NCBI GenBank assembly: GCA_914767715.1
Contig: OU612066.1
Location: 13,335,001 to 13,399,000, forward strand
Length of the DNA: 64,000 nt
Source of the DNA: Membranipora membranacea
Lineage: Eukaryota; Bryozoa; Gymnolaemata; Cheilostomatida; Membraniporidae
Direction of reading: 5' to 3'
Shown: piece after piece, positions 11,342-23,397 of the stretch
Position numbering within the stretch: position 1 is the first letter of the stretch
Layout: every line of letters starts with the position of its first letter
Made by a program: the position numbers and the translations under genes
The notes under the pieces: model-generated
Seen by the model: the letters and a program-made list of their open reading frames with translations, nothing else
The model's database searches: none
Told to the model about the DNA's origin: nothing

Positions 11342-13014
11342 ATGCTTTTTTTTCGGCCAGACCAAAAAATAGAATTGCTTCTAACTAACCTCATAAGGAG
11401 GAGCAACTCCTGCTCATCTCGAATCTGCAGACCGTTTGGCTCCGCGGCTTCTCGTTCTCCGTCAGCGTCCGTTTTAATTAGGGCCACTTTTGCTATAAAC
11501 AAACATGCCAAATGGCAGCATCGAAAAATTAAATCTCTGTTGGATACTTATCAAACTCCGACCAGTTCAAGCTCTTATTGCCCTCATTCAACACGCCGAA
11601 TATTTGAATCCTCTGATTAACAGGGGGGTCACAACGCTGACTTGAAAATCCAAAAATTATACCAAGGGAGGGTATCATGCTTTTTTTTCGGCCAGACCAA
11701 AAAATAGATTTGCTTCTAACTAACCTCATAAGGAGGAGCAACTCCTGCTCATCTCGAATCTGCAGACCGTTTGGCTCTGCGGCTTTTCGTTCTCCGTCAG
11801 CGTCCGTTTTAATTAGGGCCACTTTTGCTATAAAAAAACATGCCAAATGGCAGCATCGAAAAATTAAATCTCTGTTGGATTCTTATCAAACTCCGACCAG
11901 TTCAAGCTCTTATTGCCCTCATTCAACACGCCGAATATTGAAATCCTCGGATTAACAGGGGGGTCACAACGCTGACTTGAAAATCCAAAAATTATACCAA
12001 GGGAGGGTATCATGCTTTTTTTTCGGCCAGATCAAAAAATAGATTTGCTTCTAACTAATCTCATAAGGAGGAGCAACTCCTGCTCATCTCGAATCTGCAG
12101 ACCGTTTGGCTCTGCGGCTTTTCGTTCTCCGTCGGCGTTCGTTTTAATTAGGGCCACTTTTGCTATAGAAAAACATGCCAAACGGCAGCATCGAAAAATT
12201 AAATCTCTGTTGGATTCTTATCAAACTCCGACCAGTTCAAGCTCTTATTGCCCTCATTCAACACGGCGAATATTGGAATCCTCGGATTAACAGGGGGGTC
12301 ACAACGCTGACTTGAGAATAAAAAAATTATACCAAGAGTGGTATCATGCTTTTTTTTCGGCCAGATCAAAAAATAGATTTGCTTCTAACTAACCTCATAA
12401 GGAGGAGCAACTCCTGCTCATCTCGTATCTGCAGACCCTTTAGCTCTGCGGCTTTTCGTTCTCCGTCAGCGTCCGTTTTAATTGGGGCCACTTTTGCTAT
12501 AAAAAAACATGCCAAACGGCAGCATCGAAAAAATAAATCTGTGTTGGATTCTTATCAAACTCCGACCAGTTCAAGCTCTTATTGCCCTCATTCAACACGC
12601 CGAATATTGGAATCCTCGGATTAACAGGGGGGTCACAACGCTGACTTGAAAATCCAAAAATTATACCAAGGGAGGGTATCATGCTTTTTTTTCGGCCAGA
12701 TCAAAAAATAGATTTGCTTCTAACTAACCTCATAAGGAGTAGCAACTCCTGCTCATCTCGAATCTGCAGACCGTTTGGCTCTGCGGCTTTTCGTTCTCCG
12801 TCGGCGTTCGTTTTAATTAGGGCCACTTTTGCTATAGAAACACATGCCAAACGGCAGCATCGAAAAATTAAATCTCTGTTGGATTCTTATCAAACTCCGA
12901 CCAGTTCAAGCTCTTATTGCCCTCATTTAACACGGCGAATATTGGAATCCTCGGATTAACAGGGGGGTCACAACGCTGACTTGAAAATCAAAAAATTATA
13001 CCAAGAGTGGTATC
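11342..13014. repeat. 5-mer higher-order repeat B1, copy 2 (1673 bp)
   Basis: Second copy of 9669-11341. Its first two monomers (11342, 11677) recur a third time at 14689 and 15024 (offset 3347, ten monomers). The last monomer, 12681, carries AAGGAGTAGC where copy 1 has AAGGAGAAGC and a CATTTAACACGG segment shared with 15358 and 17033. Confidence 0.85.
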
Positions 13015-15357
13015 ATGCTTTTTTTTCGGCCAGATCAAAAAATAGATTTGCTTCTAACTAACCTCATAAGGAGGTGCAACTCCTGCTCATCTCGAATCTG
13101 CAGACTGTTTGGCTCTGCGGCTTTTCGTTCTCCGTCAGCGTCCGTTTTAATTAGGGCCACTTTTGCTATAAAAAAACATGCCGAACGGCAGCATCGAAAA
13201 ATTAAATCTCTGTTGGATTCTTATCAAACTCCGACCAGTTCAAGCTCTTATTGCCCTCATTCAACACGCCGAATATTGGAATCCTCGGATTAACAGGGGG
13301 GTCACAACGCTGACTTGAAAATCCAAAAATTATACCAAGGGAGGGTATCATGCTTTTTTTCGGCCAGATCAAAAAATATATTTGCTTCTAACTAACCTCA
13401 TAAGGAGGAGCAACTCCTGCTCATCTCGAATCTGCAGACCGTTTGGCTCTGCGGCTTTTCGTTCTCCGTCAGCGTCCGCTTTAATTAGGGCCACTTTTGC
13501 TATAAAAAAACATGCCAAACGGCAGCACCGAAAAATTAAATCTCTGTTGGATTCTTATCAAACTCCAACCAGTTCAAGCTCTTATTGCCCTCATTCAACA
13601 AGTCGAATATTTGAATCCTCTGATTGACAGGGGGGTCACAACGCTGACTTGAAAATCCAAAAATTATACCAAGGGAGGGTATCATGCTTTTTTTTCGGCC
13701 AGATCAAAGAATAGATTTGCTTCTTACTAACCTCATAAGGAGGAGCAACTCCTGCTCATCTCGAATCTGCAGACCGTTTGGCTCTGCGGCTTTTTGTTCT
13801 CCGTCAGCGTCCGTTTTAATTAGGGCCACTTTTGCTATAAAAAAACATGCCAAACGGCAGCATCGGAAAACTAAATCTCTGTTGGATACTTATCAAACTC
13901 CGACCAGTTCAAGCTCTTATTGCCCTCATTCAAAACGCCTAATATTTGAATCCTCGGCTTAACAGGGGGGTCACAACGCTGACTTGAAAATCAAAAAAAT
14001 TATACCAAGGGAGGGTATCATGCTTTTTTTTCGGCCAAATCAAAAAATAGATTTGATTCTAACTAACCTCATAAGGAGGAGCAACTCCTGCTCATCTCGA
14101 ATCTGCAGACCGTTTGGCTCTGCGGCTTTTTGTTCTCCGTCAGCTTCCGTTTTAATTAGGGCCACTTTTGCTATAAAAAAACATGCCAAACCGCAGCATC
14201 GGAAAATTAAATCTCTGTTGGATACTTATCAAACTCAGACCAGTTCAAGCTCTTATTGCCCTCATTCAACACGCCGAATATTTGAATCCTCGGCTTAACA
14301 GGGGGGTCGCAACGCTGACTTGAAAATCCAAAAGTTATACCAAGGGAGGGTATCATGCTTTTTTTTCAGCCAGATCAAAAAATAGATTTGCTTCTAATTA
14401 ACTTCATAAGGAGGAGCAACTCCTGCTCATCTCGAATCTGCAGACCGTTTGGCTCTGCGGCTTTTCGTTCTCCGTCAGCGTCCGTTTTAATTAGGGCCAC
14501 TTTTGCTATAAAAAAACATGCCAAACGGCAGCATCGAAAAATTAAATCTCTGTTGGATTCTTATCAAACTCCAACCAGTTCAAGCTCTTATTGCCCTCAT
14601 TCAACACGCCGAATATTTGAATCCTCTGATTGACAGGGGGTCACAACGCTGACTTGAAAATCCAAAAATTATACCAAGGGAGGGTATCATGCTTTTTTTT
14701 CGGCCAGACCAAAAAATAGAATTGCTTCTAACTAACCTCATAAGGAGGAGCAACTCCTGCTCATCTCGAATCTGCAGACCGTTTGGCTCCGCGGCTTCTC
14801 GTTCTCCGTCAGCGTCCGTTTTAATTAGGGCCACTTTTGCTATAAACAAACATGCCAAATGGCAGCATCGAAAAATTAAATCTCTGTTGGATACTTATCA
14901 AACTCCGACCAGTTCAAGCTCTTATTGCCCTCATTCAACACGCCGAATATTTGAATCCTCTGATTAACAGGGGGGTCACAACGCTGACTTGAAAATCCAA
15001 AAATTATACCAAGGGAGGGTATCATGCTTTTTTTTCGGCCAGACCAAAAAATAGATTTGCTTCTAACTAACCTCATAAGGAGGAGCAACTCCTGCTCATC
15101 TCGAATCTGCAGACCGTTTGGCTCTGCGGCTTTTCGTTCTCCGTCAGCGTCCGTTTTAATTAGGGCCACTTTTGCTATAAAAAAACATGCCAAATGGCAG
15201 CATCGAAAAATTAAATCTCTGTTGGATTCTTATCAAACTCCGACCAGTTCAAGCTCTTATTGCCCTCATTCAACACGCCGAATATTGAAATCCTCGGATT
15301 AACAGGGGGGTCACAACGCTGACTTGAGAATAAAAAAATTATACCAAGAGTGGTATC

Positions 15358-17032
15358 ATGCTTTTTTTTCGGCCAGATCAAAAAATAGATTTGCTTCTAA
15401 CTAACCTCATAAGGAGGAGCAACTCCTGCTCATCTCGAATCTGCAGACCGTTTGGCTCTGCGGCTTTTCGTTCTCCGTCGGCGTTCGTTTTAATTAGGGC
15501 CACTTTTGCTATAGAAACACATGCCAAACGGCAGCATCGAAAAATTAAATCTCTGTTGGATTCTTATCAAACTCCGACCAGTTCAAGCTCTTATTGCCCT
15601 CATTTAACACGGCGAATATTGGAATCCTCGGATTAACAGGGGGGTCACAACGCTGACTTGAAAATCAAAAAATTATACCAAGAGTGGTATCATGCTTTTT
15701 TTTCGGCCAGATCAAAAAATAGATTTGCTTCTAACTAACCTCATAAGGAGGTGCAACTCCTGCTCATCTCGAATCTGCAGACTGTTTGGCTCTGCGGCTT
15801 TTCGTTCTCCGTCAGCGTCCGTTTTAATTAGGGCCACTTTTGCTATACAAAAACATGCCAAACGGCAGCATCGAAAAATTAAATCTGTGTTGGATTCTTA
15901 TCAAACTCCGACCAGTTCAAGCTCTTATTGCCCTCATTCAACACGCCGAATATTGGAATCCTTGGATTAACAGGGGGGTCACAACGCTGACTTGAAAATC
16001 CAAAAATTATACCAAGGGAGGGTATCACGCTTTTTTTTCGGCCAGATCAAAAAATAGATTTGCTTCTAACTAACCTCATAAGGAGGAGCAACTCCTGCTC
16101 ATGTCGAATCTGCAGACCGTTTCGCTCTGCGGCTTTTCGTTCTCCGTCGGCGTTCGTTTTAATTAGGGCCACTTTTGCTATAGAAACACATGCCAAACGG
16201 CAGCATCGAAAAATTAAATCTCTGTTGGATTCTTATCAAACTCCGACCAGTTCAAGCTCTTATTGCCCTCATTCAACACGGCGAATATTGGAATCCTCGG
16301 ATTAAGAGGGGGGTCACAACGCTGACTTGAAAATCAAAAAATTATACCAAGGGAGGGTATCATGCTTTTTTTTTCGGCCAGATCAAAAAATAGATTTGCT
16401 TCTAACTAACCTCATAAGGAGGAGCAACTCCAGCTCATCTCGAATCTGCAGAACGTTTGGCTCTGCGGCTTTTCGTTCTCCGTCAGCGTCCGTTTTAATT
16501 AGGGCCACTTTTGCTATAAAAAAACATGCCAAACAGCAGCATCAAAAATTAAATCTTTGTTGGATTCTTATCAAACTTTGACCAGTTCAAGCTCTTCTTG
16601 CCCTCATTCAACACCCCGAATATTGGAATCCCCGGATTAACAGGGGGGTCACAACGCTGACTTGAAAATCCAAAAATTATACCAAGGGAGGGTATCATGC
16701 TTTTTTTTCGGCCAGATCAAAAAATAGATTTGCTTCTAACTAACCTCATAAGGAGGAGCAACTCCTGCTCATCTCGAAACTGCAGACCGTTTGGCTCTGC
16801 GGCTTTTCGTTCTCCGTCAGCGTCCGTTTTAATTAGGGCCACTTTTGCTATAAAAAAAACATGCCAAACAGCAGCATCGAAAAATTAAATCTCTGTTGGA
16901 TTCTTATCAAACTCCGACCAGTTCAAGCTCTTATTGCCGTCATTCAACACGCCGAATATTGGAATCCTCGGATTAACAGAGGGGTCACAACGCTGACTTG
17001 AAAATCCAAAAATTATACCAAGGGAGGGTATC
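15358..17032. repeat. 5-mer higher-order repeat B2, copy 1 (1675 bp)
   Basis: Monomers 15358, 15692, 16027, 16362 and 16697. Markers are CATTTAACACGG (first), AAGGAGGTGC with CTGCAGACTGTTTGG (second), the CACGC start with CGTTTCGCTC (third), AACTCCAGCTC with CTGCAGAACG and AAACTTTGACC (fourth), and CTCGAAACTGC (fifth). All recur in order at 17033, 17367, 17702, 18037 and 18371. Confidence 0.88.
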
Positions 17033-18705
17033 ATGCTTTTTTTTCGGCCAGATCAAAAAATAGATTTGCTTCTAACTAACCTCATAAGGAGTAGCAACTC
17101 CTGCTCATCTCGAATCTGCAGACCGTTTGGCTCTGCGGCTTTTCGTTCTCCGTCGGCGTTCGTTTTAATTAGGGCCACTTTTGCTATAGAAACACATGCC
17201 AAACGGCAGCATCGAAAAATTAAATCTCTGTTGGATTCTTATCAAACTCCGACCAGTTCAAGCTCTTATTGCCCTCATTTAACACGGCGAATATTGGAAT
17301 CCTCGGATTAACAGGGGGGTCACAACGCTGACTTGAAAATCAAAAAATTATACCAAGAGTGGTATCATGCTTTTTTTTCGGCCAGATCAAAAAATAGATT
17401 TGCTTCTAACTAACCTCATAAGGAGGTGCAACTCCTGCTCATCTCGAATCTGCAGACTGTTTGGCTCTGCGGCTTTTCGTTCTCCGTCAGCGTCCGTTTT
17501 AATTAGGGCCACTTTTGCTATACAAAAACATGCCAAACGGCAGCATCGAAAAATTAAATCTGTGTTGGATTCTTATTAAACTCCGACCAGTTCAAGCTCT
17601 TATTGCCCTCATTCAACACGCCGAATATTGGAATCCGTGGATTAACAGGGGGGTCACAACGCTGACTTGAAAATCCAAAAATTATACCAAGGGAGGGTAT
17701 CACGCTTTTTTTTCGGCCAGATCAAAAAATAGATTTGCTTCTAACTAACCTCATAAGGAGGAGCAACTCCTGCTCATCTCGAATCTGCAGACCGTTTCGC
17801 TCTGCGGCTTTTCGTTCTCTGTCGGCGTTCGTTTTAATTAGGGCCACTTTTGCTATAGAAACACATGCCAAACGGCAGCATCGAAAAATTAAATCTCTGT
17901 TGGATTCTTATCAAACTCCGACCAGTTCAAGCTCTTATTGCCCTCATTCAACACGGCGAATATTGGAATCCTCGGATTAAGAGGGGGGTCACAACGCTGA
18001 CTTGAAAATCAAAAAATTATACCAAGGGAGGGTATCATGCTTTTTTTTCGGCCAGATCAAAAAATAGATTTGCTTCTAACTAACCTCATAAGGAGGAGCA
18101 ACTCCAGCTCATCTCGAATCTGCAGAACGTTTGGCTCTGCGGCTTTTCGTTCTCCGTCAGCGTCCGTTTTAATTAGGGCCACTTTTGCTATAAAAAAACA
18201 TGCCAAACAGCAGCATCAAAAATTAAATCTTTGTTGGATTCTTATCAAACTTTGACCAGTTCAAGCTCTTCTTGCCCTCATTCAACACCCCGAATATTGG
18301 AATCCTCGGATTAACAGGGGGGTCACAACGCTGACTTGAAAATCCAAAAATTATACCAAGGGAGGGTATCATGCTTTTTTTTCGGCCAGATCAAAAAATA
18401 GATTTGCTTCTAACTAACCTCATAAGGAGGAGCAACTCCTGCTCATCTCGAAACTGCAGACCGTTTGGCTCTGCGGCTTTTCGTTCTCCGTCAGCGTCCG
18501 TTTTAATTAGGGCCACTTTTGCTATAAAAAAACATGCCAAACGGCAGCATCGAAAAATTAAATCTTTGTTGGATTCTTGTCAAACTCCGACCAGTTCAAG
18601 CTCTTATTGCCCTCATTCAACACGGCGAATATTGAAATCCTCGGATTAACAGGGGGGTCAAAACGCTGACTTGAAAATCCAAAAATTATACCAAGGGAGG
18701 GTATC
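17033..18705. repeat. 5-mer higher-order repeat B2, copy 2
   Basis: Second copy of 15358-17032 at an offset of 1675 bp (1674 in the last monomer). Differences I saw include TTATTAAAC (17574 region) versus TTATCAAAC, and one A fewer in the A run of the last monomer. Its last two monomer types are repeated once more at 18706-19375. Confidence 0.88.
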
Positions 18706-19375
18706 ATGCTGTTTTTTCGGCCAGATCAAAAAATATATTTGCTTCTAACTAACCTCATAAGGAGGAGCAACTCCTGCTCATCTCGAATCTGCAGAACGTT
18801 TGGCTCTGCGGCTTTTCGTTCTCCGTCAGCGTCCGTTTTAATTAGGGCCACTTTTGCTATAAAAAAACATGCCAAACAGCAGCATCAAAAATTAAATCTC
18901 TGTTGGATTCTTATCAAACTTTGACCAGTTCAAGCTCTTATTGCCCTCATTCAACACCCCGAATATTGGAATCCTCGGATTAACAGGGGGGTCACAACGC
19001 TGACTTGAAAATCCAAAAATTATACCAAGGGAGGGTATCATGCTTTTTTTTCGGCCAGATCAAAAAATAGATATGCTTCTAACTAACCTCATAAGGAGGA
19101 GCAACTCCTGGTCATCTCGAAACTGCAGACCGTTTGGCTCTGCGGCTTTTCGTTTTCCGTCAGCGTCCGTTTTAATTAGGGCCACTTTTGCTATAAAAAA
19201 AACATGCCAAACAGCAGCATCGAAAAATTAAATCTCTGTTGGATTCTTATCAAACTCCGACCAGTTCAAGCTCTTATTGCCCTCATTCAACACGCCGAAT
19301 ATTGGAATCCTCGGATTAACAGGGGGATCACAACGCTGACTTGAAAATCCAAAAATTATACCAAGGGAGGGTATC
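18037..19375. repeat. Dimer duplication, 669 bp
   Basis: The dimer at 18037-18705 (CTGCAGAACG type, then CTCGAAACTGC type) is followed by a second dimer of the same two types at 18706-19375. Differences include AAAAAATATATTTG (18728 region) versus AAAAAATAGATTTG and CTCCTGGTCATC in the last monomer. This is a small local expansion at the end of the 5-mer zone. Confidence 0.82.
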
Positions 19376-20381
19376 ATGCTTTTTTTTCGGCCAGATCAAA
19401 AAATAGATTTGCTTCTAACTTACCTCATAAGGAGGAGCAACTCCTGCTCATCTCGAATCTGCAGAACGTTTGGCTCTGCGGCTTTGCGTTCCCCGTCAGC
19501 GTTCGTTTTAATTAGGGCCACTTTTGCTATAGAAAAACATGCCAAAGAGCAGCATCGAAAAATTAAATCTCTGTTGGATTCTTATCAAACTCCGACCAGT
19601 ACAAGCTCTTATTGCCCTCATTCAACAGGCCGAATATTGGAATCCTCGGATTAACAGGGGGGTCATAACGCTGACTTGAAAATCCAAAAATTATACCAAG
19701 GGAGGGTATCATGCTTTTTTTTCGGCCAGATCATAAAATAGATTTGCTTCTAACTAACCTCATAAGGAGGAGCAACTCCTGCTCATCTCGAGTCTGCAGA
19801 CCGTTTGGCTCTGCGTCTTTTCGATCTACGTCGGCGTCCGTTTTAATTAGGGCCACTTTTGCTATAACAAAACATGCAAAACAGCAGCATCGAAAAATTA
19901 AATCTCTGTTTGATTCTTATCAAACTCCGACCAGTTCAAGCTCTTATTGCCCTCATTCAACACGCCGAATATTGGAATCCTCGGATTAACAGGGGGATCA
20001 CAACGCTGACTTGAAAATCCAAAAATTATACCAAGGGAGGGTATCATGCTTTTTTTTCGGCCAGATCAAAAAATAGATTTGATTCTAACTAACCTCATAA
20101 GGAGGAGCAACTCCTGCTCATCTCGAAACTGCAGACCGTTTGGCTTTGCGGCTTTTCGTTCTCCGTCAGCGTCCGGTTTAATTAGGGCCACTTTTGCTAC
20201 AAAAAAAACATGCCAAACGGCAGCATCGAATAATTAAATCTCTGTTGGATTCTTATCAAACTCCGACCAGTTCAAGCTCTTATTGCCCTCATTCAACACG
20301 CCGAATATTGGAATCCTCGGATTAACAGGGGGGTCACAACGCTGACTTGAAAATCCAAAAATTATACCAAGGGAGGGTATC

Positions 20382-20719
20382 ATGCTTTTTTTTCGGCCAG
20401 ATCAATAAAAAATAGATTTGCTTCTAACTAACCTCATAAGGAGGAGCAACTCCTGCTCATCTCGAATCTGCAGACCGTTTGACTCTGCGGCTTTTCGTTC
20501 TCCGTCAGCGTCCGTTTTAATTACGGCCACTTTTGCTATAAAAAAACATGCCAAACGCCAGCATCGAAAAATTAAATCTCTGTTGGATTCTTATCAAACT
20601 CCGACCACTTCAAGCTCTTATTGCCCTCATTCAACACGCCGAATATTGGAATCCTCGGATTAACAGGGGGGTCACAACGCTGACTTGAAAATCCAAAAAT
20701 TATACCAAGGGAGGGTATC
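20382..20719. repeat. Longest monomer, 338 bp
   Basis: A 3 bp insertion changes AGATCAAAAAATAG to AGATCAATAAAAAATAG near 20400-20413. This is the only 338 bp monomer in the window. It also has GTTTGACTC, AATTACGGCC, AAACGCCAGC and GACCACTTC, several of which are private. It sits at the entry to the dimer array. Confidence 0.88.
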
Positions 20720-21389
20720 ATGCGTTTTTTTCGGCCAGATCAAAAAATAGATTTGCTTCTAACTAACCTCATAAGGAGGAGCAACTCCTGCTCATCTCGA
20801 ATCTGCAGACCGTTTTGCTCTGCGGCTTTTCGTTCTCCGTCAGCGTCCGTTTTAATTAGGGCCACTTTTGCTATAAAAAAACATGCCAAACGGCAGCATC
20901 GAGAAATTAAATCTCTGTTGGATTCTTATCAAACTCCGACCAGTTCAAGCTCTTATTGCCCTCATTCAACACGCCGAATATTGGAATCCTCGGATTAACA
21001 GGGGGGTCACAACGCTGAGTTAAAAATCCAAAAATTATACCAAGGGAGGGTATCATGCTTTTTTTTCGGCCAGATCAAAAAATAGATTTGCTTCTAACTA
21101 ACCTCATAAGGAGGAGCAACTCCTGCTCATCTCGAATCTGCAGACCGTTTGGCTCTGCGGCTTTTCGTTCTCCGTCAGCGTCCGTTTTAATTAGGGCCTC
21201 TTTTGCTATAAAAAAACATGCCAAACGCCAGCATCGAAAAATTAAATCTCTGTTGGATTCTTATCAAACTCCGACCAGTTCAAGCTCTTATTGCCCTCAT
21301 TCAACACGCCGAATATTGGAATCCTCGGATTAACAGGGGGGTCACAACGCTGACTTGAAAATCCAAAATTTATACCAAGGGAGGGTATC

Positions 21390-22728
21390 ATGCGTTTTTT
21401 TCGGCCAGATCAAAAAATAGATTTGCTTCTAACTAACCTCATAAGGAGGAGCAACTCCTGCTAATCACGAATCTGCAGACCGTTTTGCTCTGCGGCTTTT
21501 CGTTCTCCGTCAGCGTCCGTTTTAATTATGGCCACTTTTGCTATAAAAAAACATGCCAAACGGCAGCATCGAAAAATTAAATCTCTGTTGGTTTCTTAAC
21601 AAACTTCGACCAGTTTAAGCTCTTATTGCCCTCATTCAACACGCCGAATATTGGAATCCTCGGATGAACAGGGGGGTCACAACGCTGACTTGAAAATCCA
21701 AAAATTATACCAAGGGAGGGTATCATGCTTTTTTTTCGGCCAGATCAAAAAATAGATTTGCTTCTAACTAACCTCATAAGGAGAAGCAACTCCTGCTCAT
21801 CTCGAATCTGCAGACCGTTTGGCTCTGCGGCTTTTCGTTCTCCATCAGCGTCCGTTTTAATTAGGGCCACTTTTGCTATAAAAAAACATGCCAAACGCCA
21901 GCATCGAAAAATTAAATCTCTGTTGGATTCTTATCAAACTCCGACCAGTTCAAGCTCTTATTGCCCTCATTCAACACGCCGAATATTGGAATCCTCGGAT
22001 TAACAGGGGGGTCACAACGCTGACTTGAAAATCCAAAATTTATACCAAGGGAGGGTATCATGCGTTTTTTTCGGCCAGATCAAAAAATAGATTTGCTTCT
22101 AACTAACCTCATAAGGAGGAGCAACTCCTGCTAATCTCGAATCTGCAGACCGTTTTGCTCTGCGGCTTTTCGTTCTCCGTCAGCGTCCGTTTTAATTAGG
22201 GCCACTTTTGCTATAAAAAAACATGCCAAACGGCAGCATCGAAAAATTAAATCTCTGTTGGTTTCTTAACAAACTTCGACCAGTTTAAGCTCTTATTGCC
22301 CTCATTCAACACGCCGAATATTGGAATCCTCGGATGAACAGGGGGGTCACAACGCTGACTTGAAAATCCAAAAATTATACCAAGGGAGGGTATCATGCTT
22401 TTTTTTCGGCCAGATCAAAAAATAGATTTGCTTCTAACTAACCTCATAAGGAGAAGCAACTCCTGCTCATCTCGAATCTGCAGACCGTTTGGCTCTGCGG
22501 CTTTTCGTTCTCCATCAGCGTCCGTTTTAATTAGGGCCACTTTTGCTATAAAAAAACATGCCAAACGGCAGCATCGAGAAATTAAATCTCTGTTGGATTC
22601 TTATCAAACTCCGACCAGTTCAAGCTCTTATTGCCCTCATTCAACACGCCGAATATTGGAATCCTCGGATTAACAGGGGGTCACAACGCTGATTTGAAAA
22701 TCCATAAATTATACCAAGCTAGGGTATC
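21390..22728. repeat. 670 bp dimer higher-order repeat, two copies
   Basis: The dimer at 21390-22059 is repeated at 22060-22728. The first monomers differ by only two bases that I could see: CTAATCACGA versus CTAATCTCGA, and AATTATGGCC versus AATTAGGGCC. The second monomers differ at AAACGCCAGC versus AAACGGCAGC and GAAAAATT versus GAGAAATT, after which the second copy switches to zone D sequence. This is the smallest-period higher-order repeat here. Confidence 0.86.
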
Positions 22729-23397
22729 ATGCTTTTTTTTCGGCCAGATCAAAAAATAGATTTGCTTCTAACTAACCTCATAAGGAGGAGCAACTCCTGC
22801 TTATCTAGAATCTGCAGAACGATTGGCTCTGCGGCTGTTCGTTCTCCGTCAGCGTCCGTTTTAATTAGGGCCACTTTTGCTATAAAAAAACATGCCAAAC
22901 GGCAGCATCGAAAATTAAATCTCTGTTGGATTCTTATCAAACTCCAACCAGTTCAAGCTCTTATTGCCCTTATTCAACACGCCGAATATTGGAATCCTCG
23001 GATTAACAGGGGGGTCACAACGCTGACTTGAAAATCCAAAAATTATACCAAGGGAGGGTATCATGCTTTTTTTTCGGCCAGATCAAAAAATAGATTTGCT
23101 TCTAACTAACCTCATAAGTAGGAGCAACTCCTGCTCATCTCGAATCTGCAGACCGTTTGGCTCTGCGGCTGTTCGTTCTCCGTCAGCGTCCGTTTTAATT
23201 AGGGCCACTTTTGCTATAAAAAAACATGCCAAATGGCAGCATCGGAAAATTAAATCTCTGTCGGATTCTTATCAAACTCCGACCAGTTCATGCTCTTATT
23301 GCCCTCATTCAACACTCCGAATATTGGAATCCTCGGATTAACAGGGGGGTCACAACGCTGACTTGAAAATCCAAAAATTATACCAAGGGAGGGTATC

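Larger units (their letters stand above)
10339..17366. repeat. Shortened-junction subfamily (ACCAAGAGTGGTATC)
   Basis: Six 334 bp monomers (starts 10339, 12012, 12681, 15024, 15358, 17033) end in ATACCAAGAGTGGTATC instead of ATACCAAGGGAGGGTATC. This removes one base and changes the loop of the monomer-closing dyad from AAGGGAG to AAGAGT while keeping the ATACC/GGTAT arms. I find this junction only between about 10.6 and 17.4 kb, always before the next monomer start (10673, 12346, 13015, 15358, 15692, 17367). It is a zone-restricted subfamily that travelled with the 5-mer unit. Confidence 0.88.
8999..19375. repeat. Zone B: repeated 5-mer higher-order units (about 1673-1675 bp)
   Basis: Monomer starts: 8999, 9335, 9669, 10004, 10339, 10673, 11008, 11342, 11677, 12012, 12346, 12681, 13015, 13350, 13684, 14020, 14355, 14689, 15024, 15358, 15692, 16027, 16362, 16697, 17033, 17367, 17702, 18037, 18371, 18706, 19040. 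The 5-mer at 9669-11341 recurs at 11342-13014. 8999-10338 recurs at 14020-15357 (offset about 5020). 12681 and 13015 recur at 15358 and 15692 (offset 2677). The 5-mer at 15358-17032 recurs at 17033-18705. Two monomers, 16027 and 17702, start CACGC rather than CATGC. Several monomers share TCGGCGTTCG in place of TCAGCGTCCG. Confidence 0.88.
19376..22728. repeat. Zone C: mixed monomers and a 670 bp dimer array
   Basis: Monomer starts: 19376, 19711, 20046, 20382, 20720, 21055, 21390, 21725, 22060, 22395. From 21390 the two alternating types are strikingly regular. 21390 and 22060 share ATGCGTTTTT, CTGCTAATC, GTTTCTTAAC and CGGATGAACAG. 21725 and 22395 share AAGGAGAAGC and CTCCATCAGCG. 20720 and 22395 share GCATCGAGAAATT. 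19711 shares CTCGAGTCTGC and GCGTCTTTTCG with 10673 in zone B, a link across about 9 kb. Confidence 0.85.
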
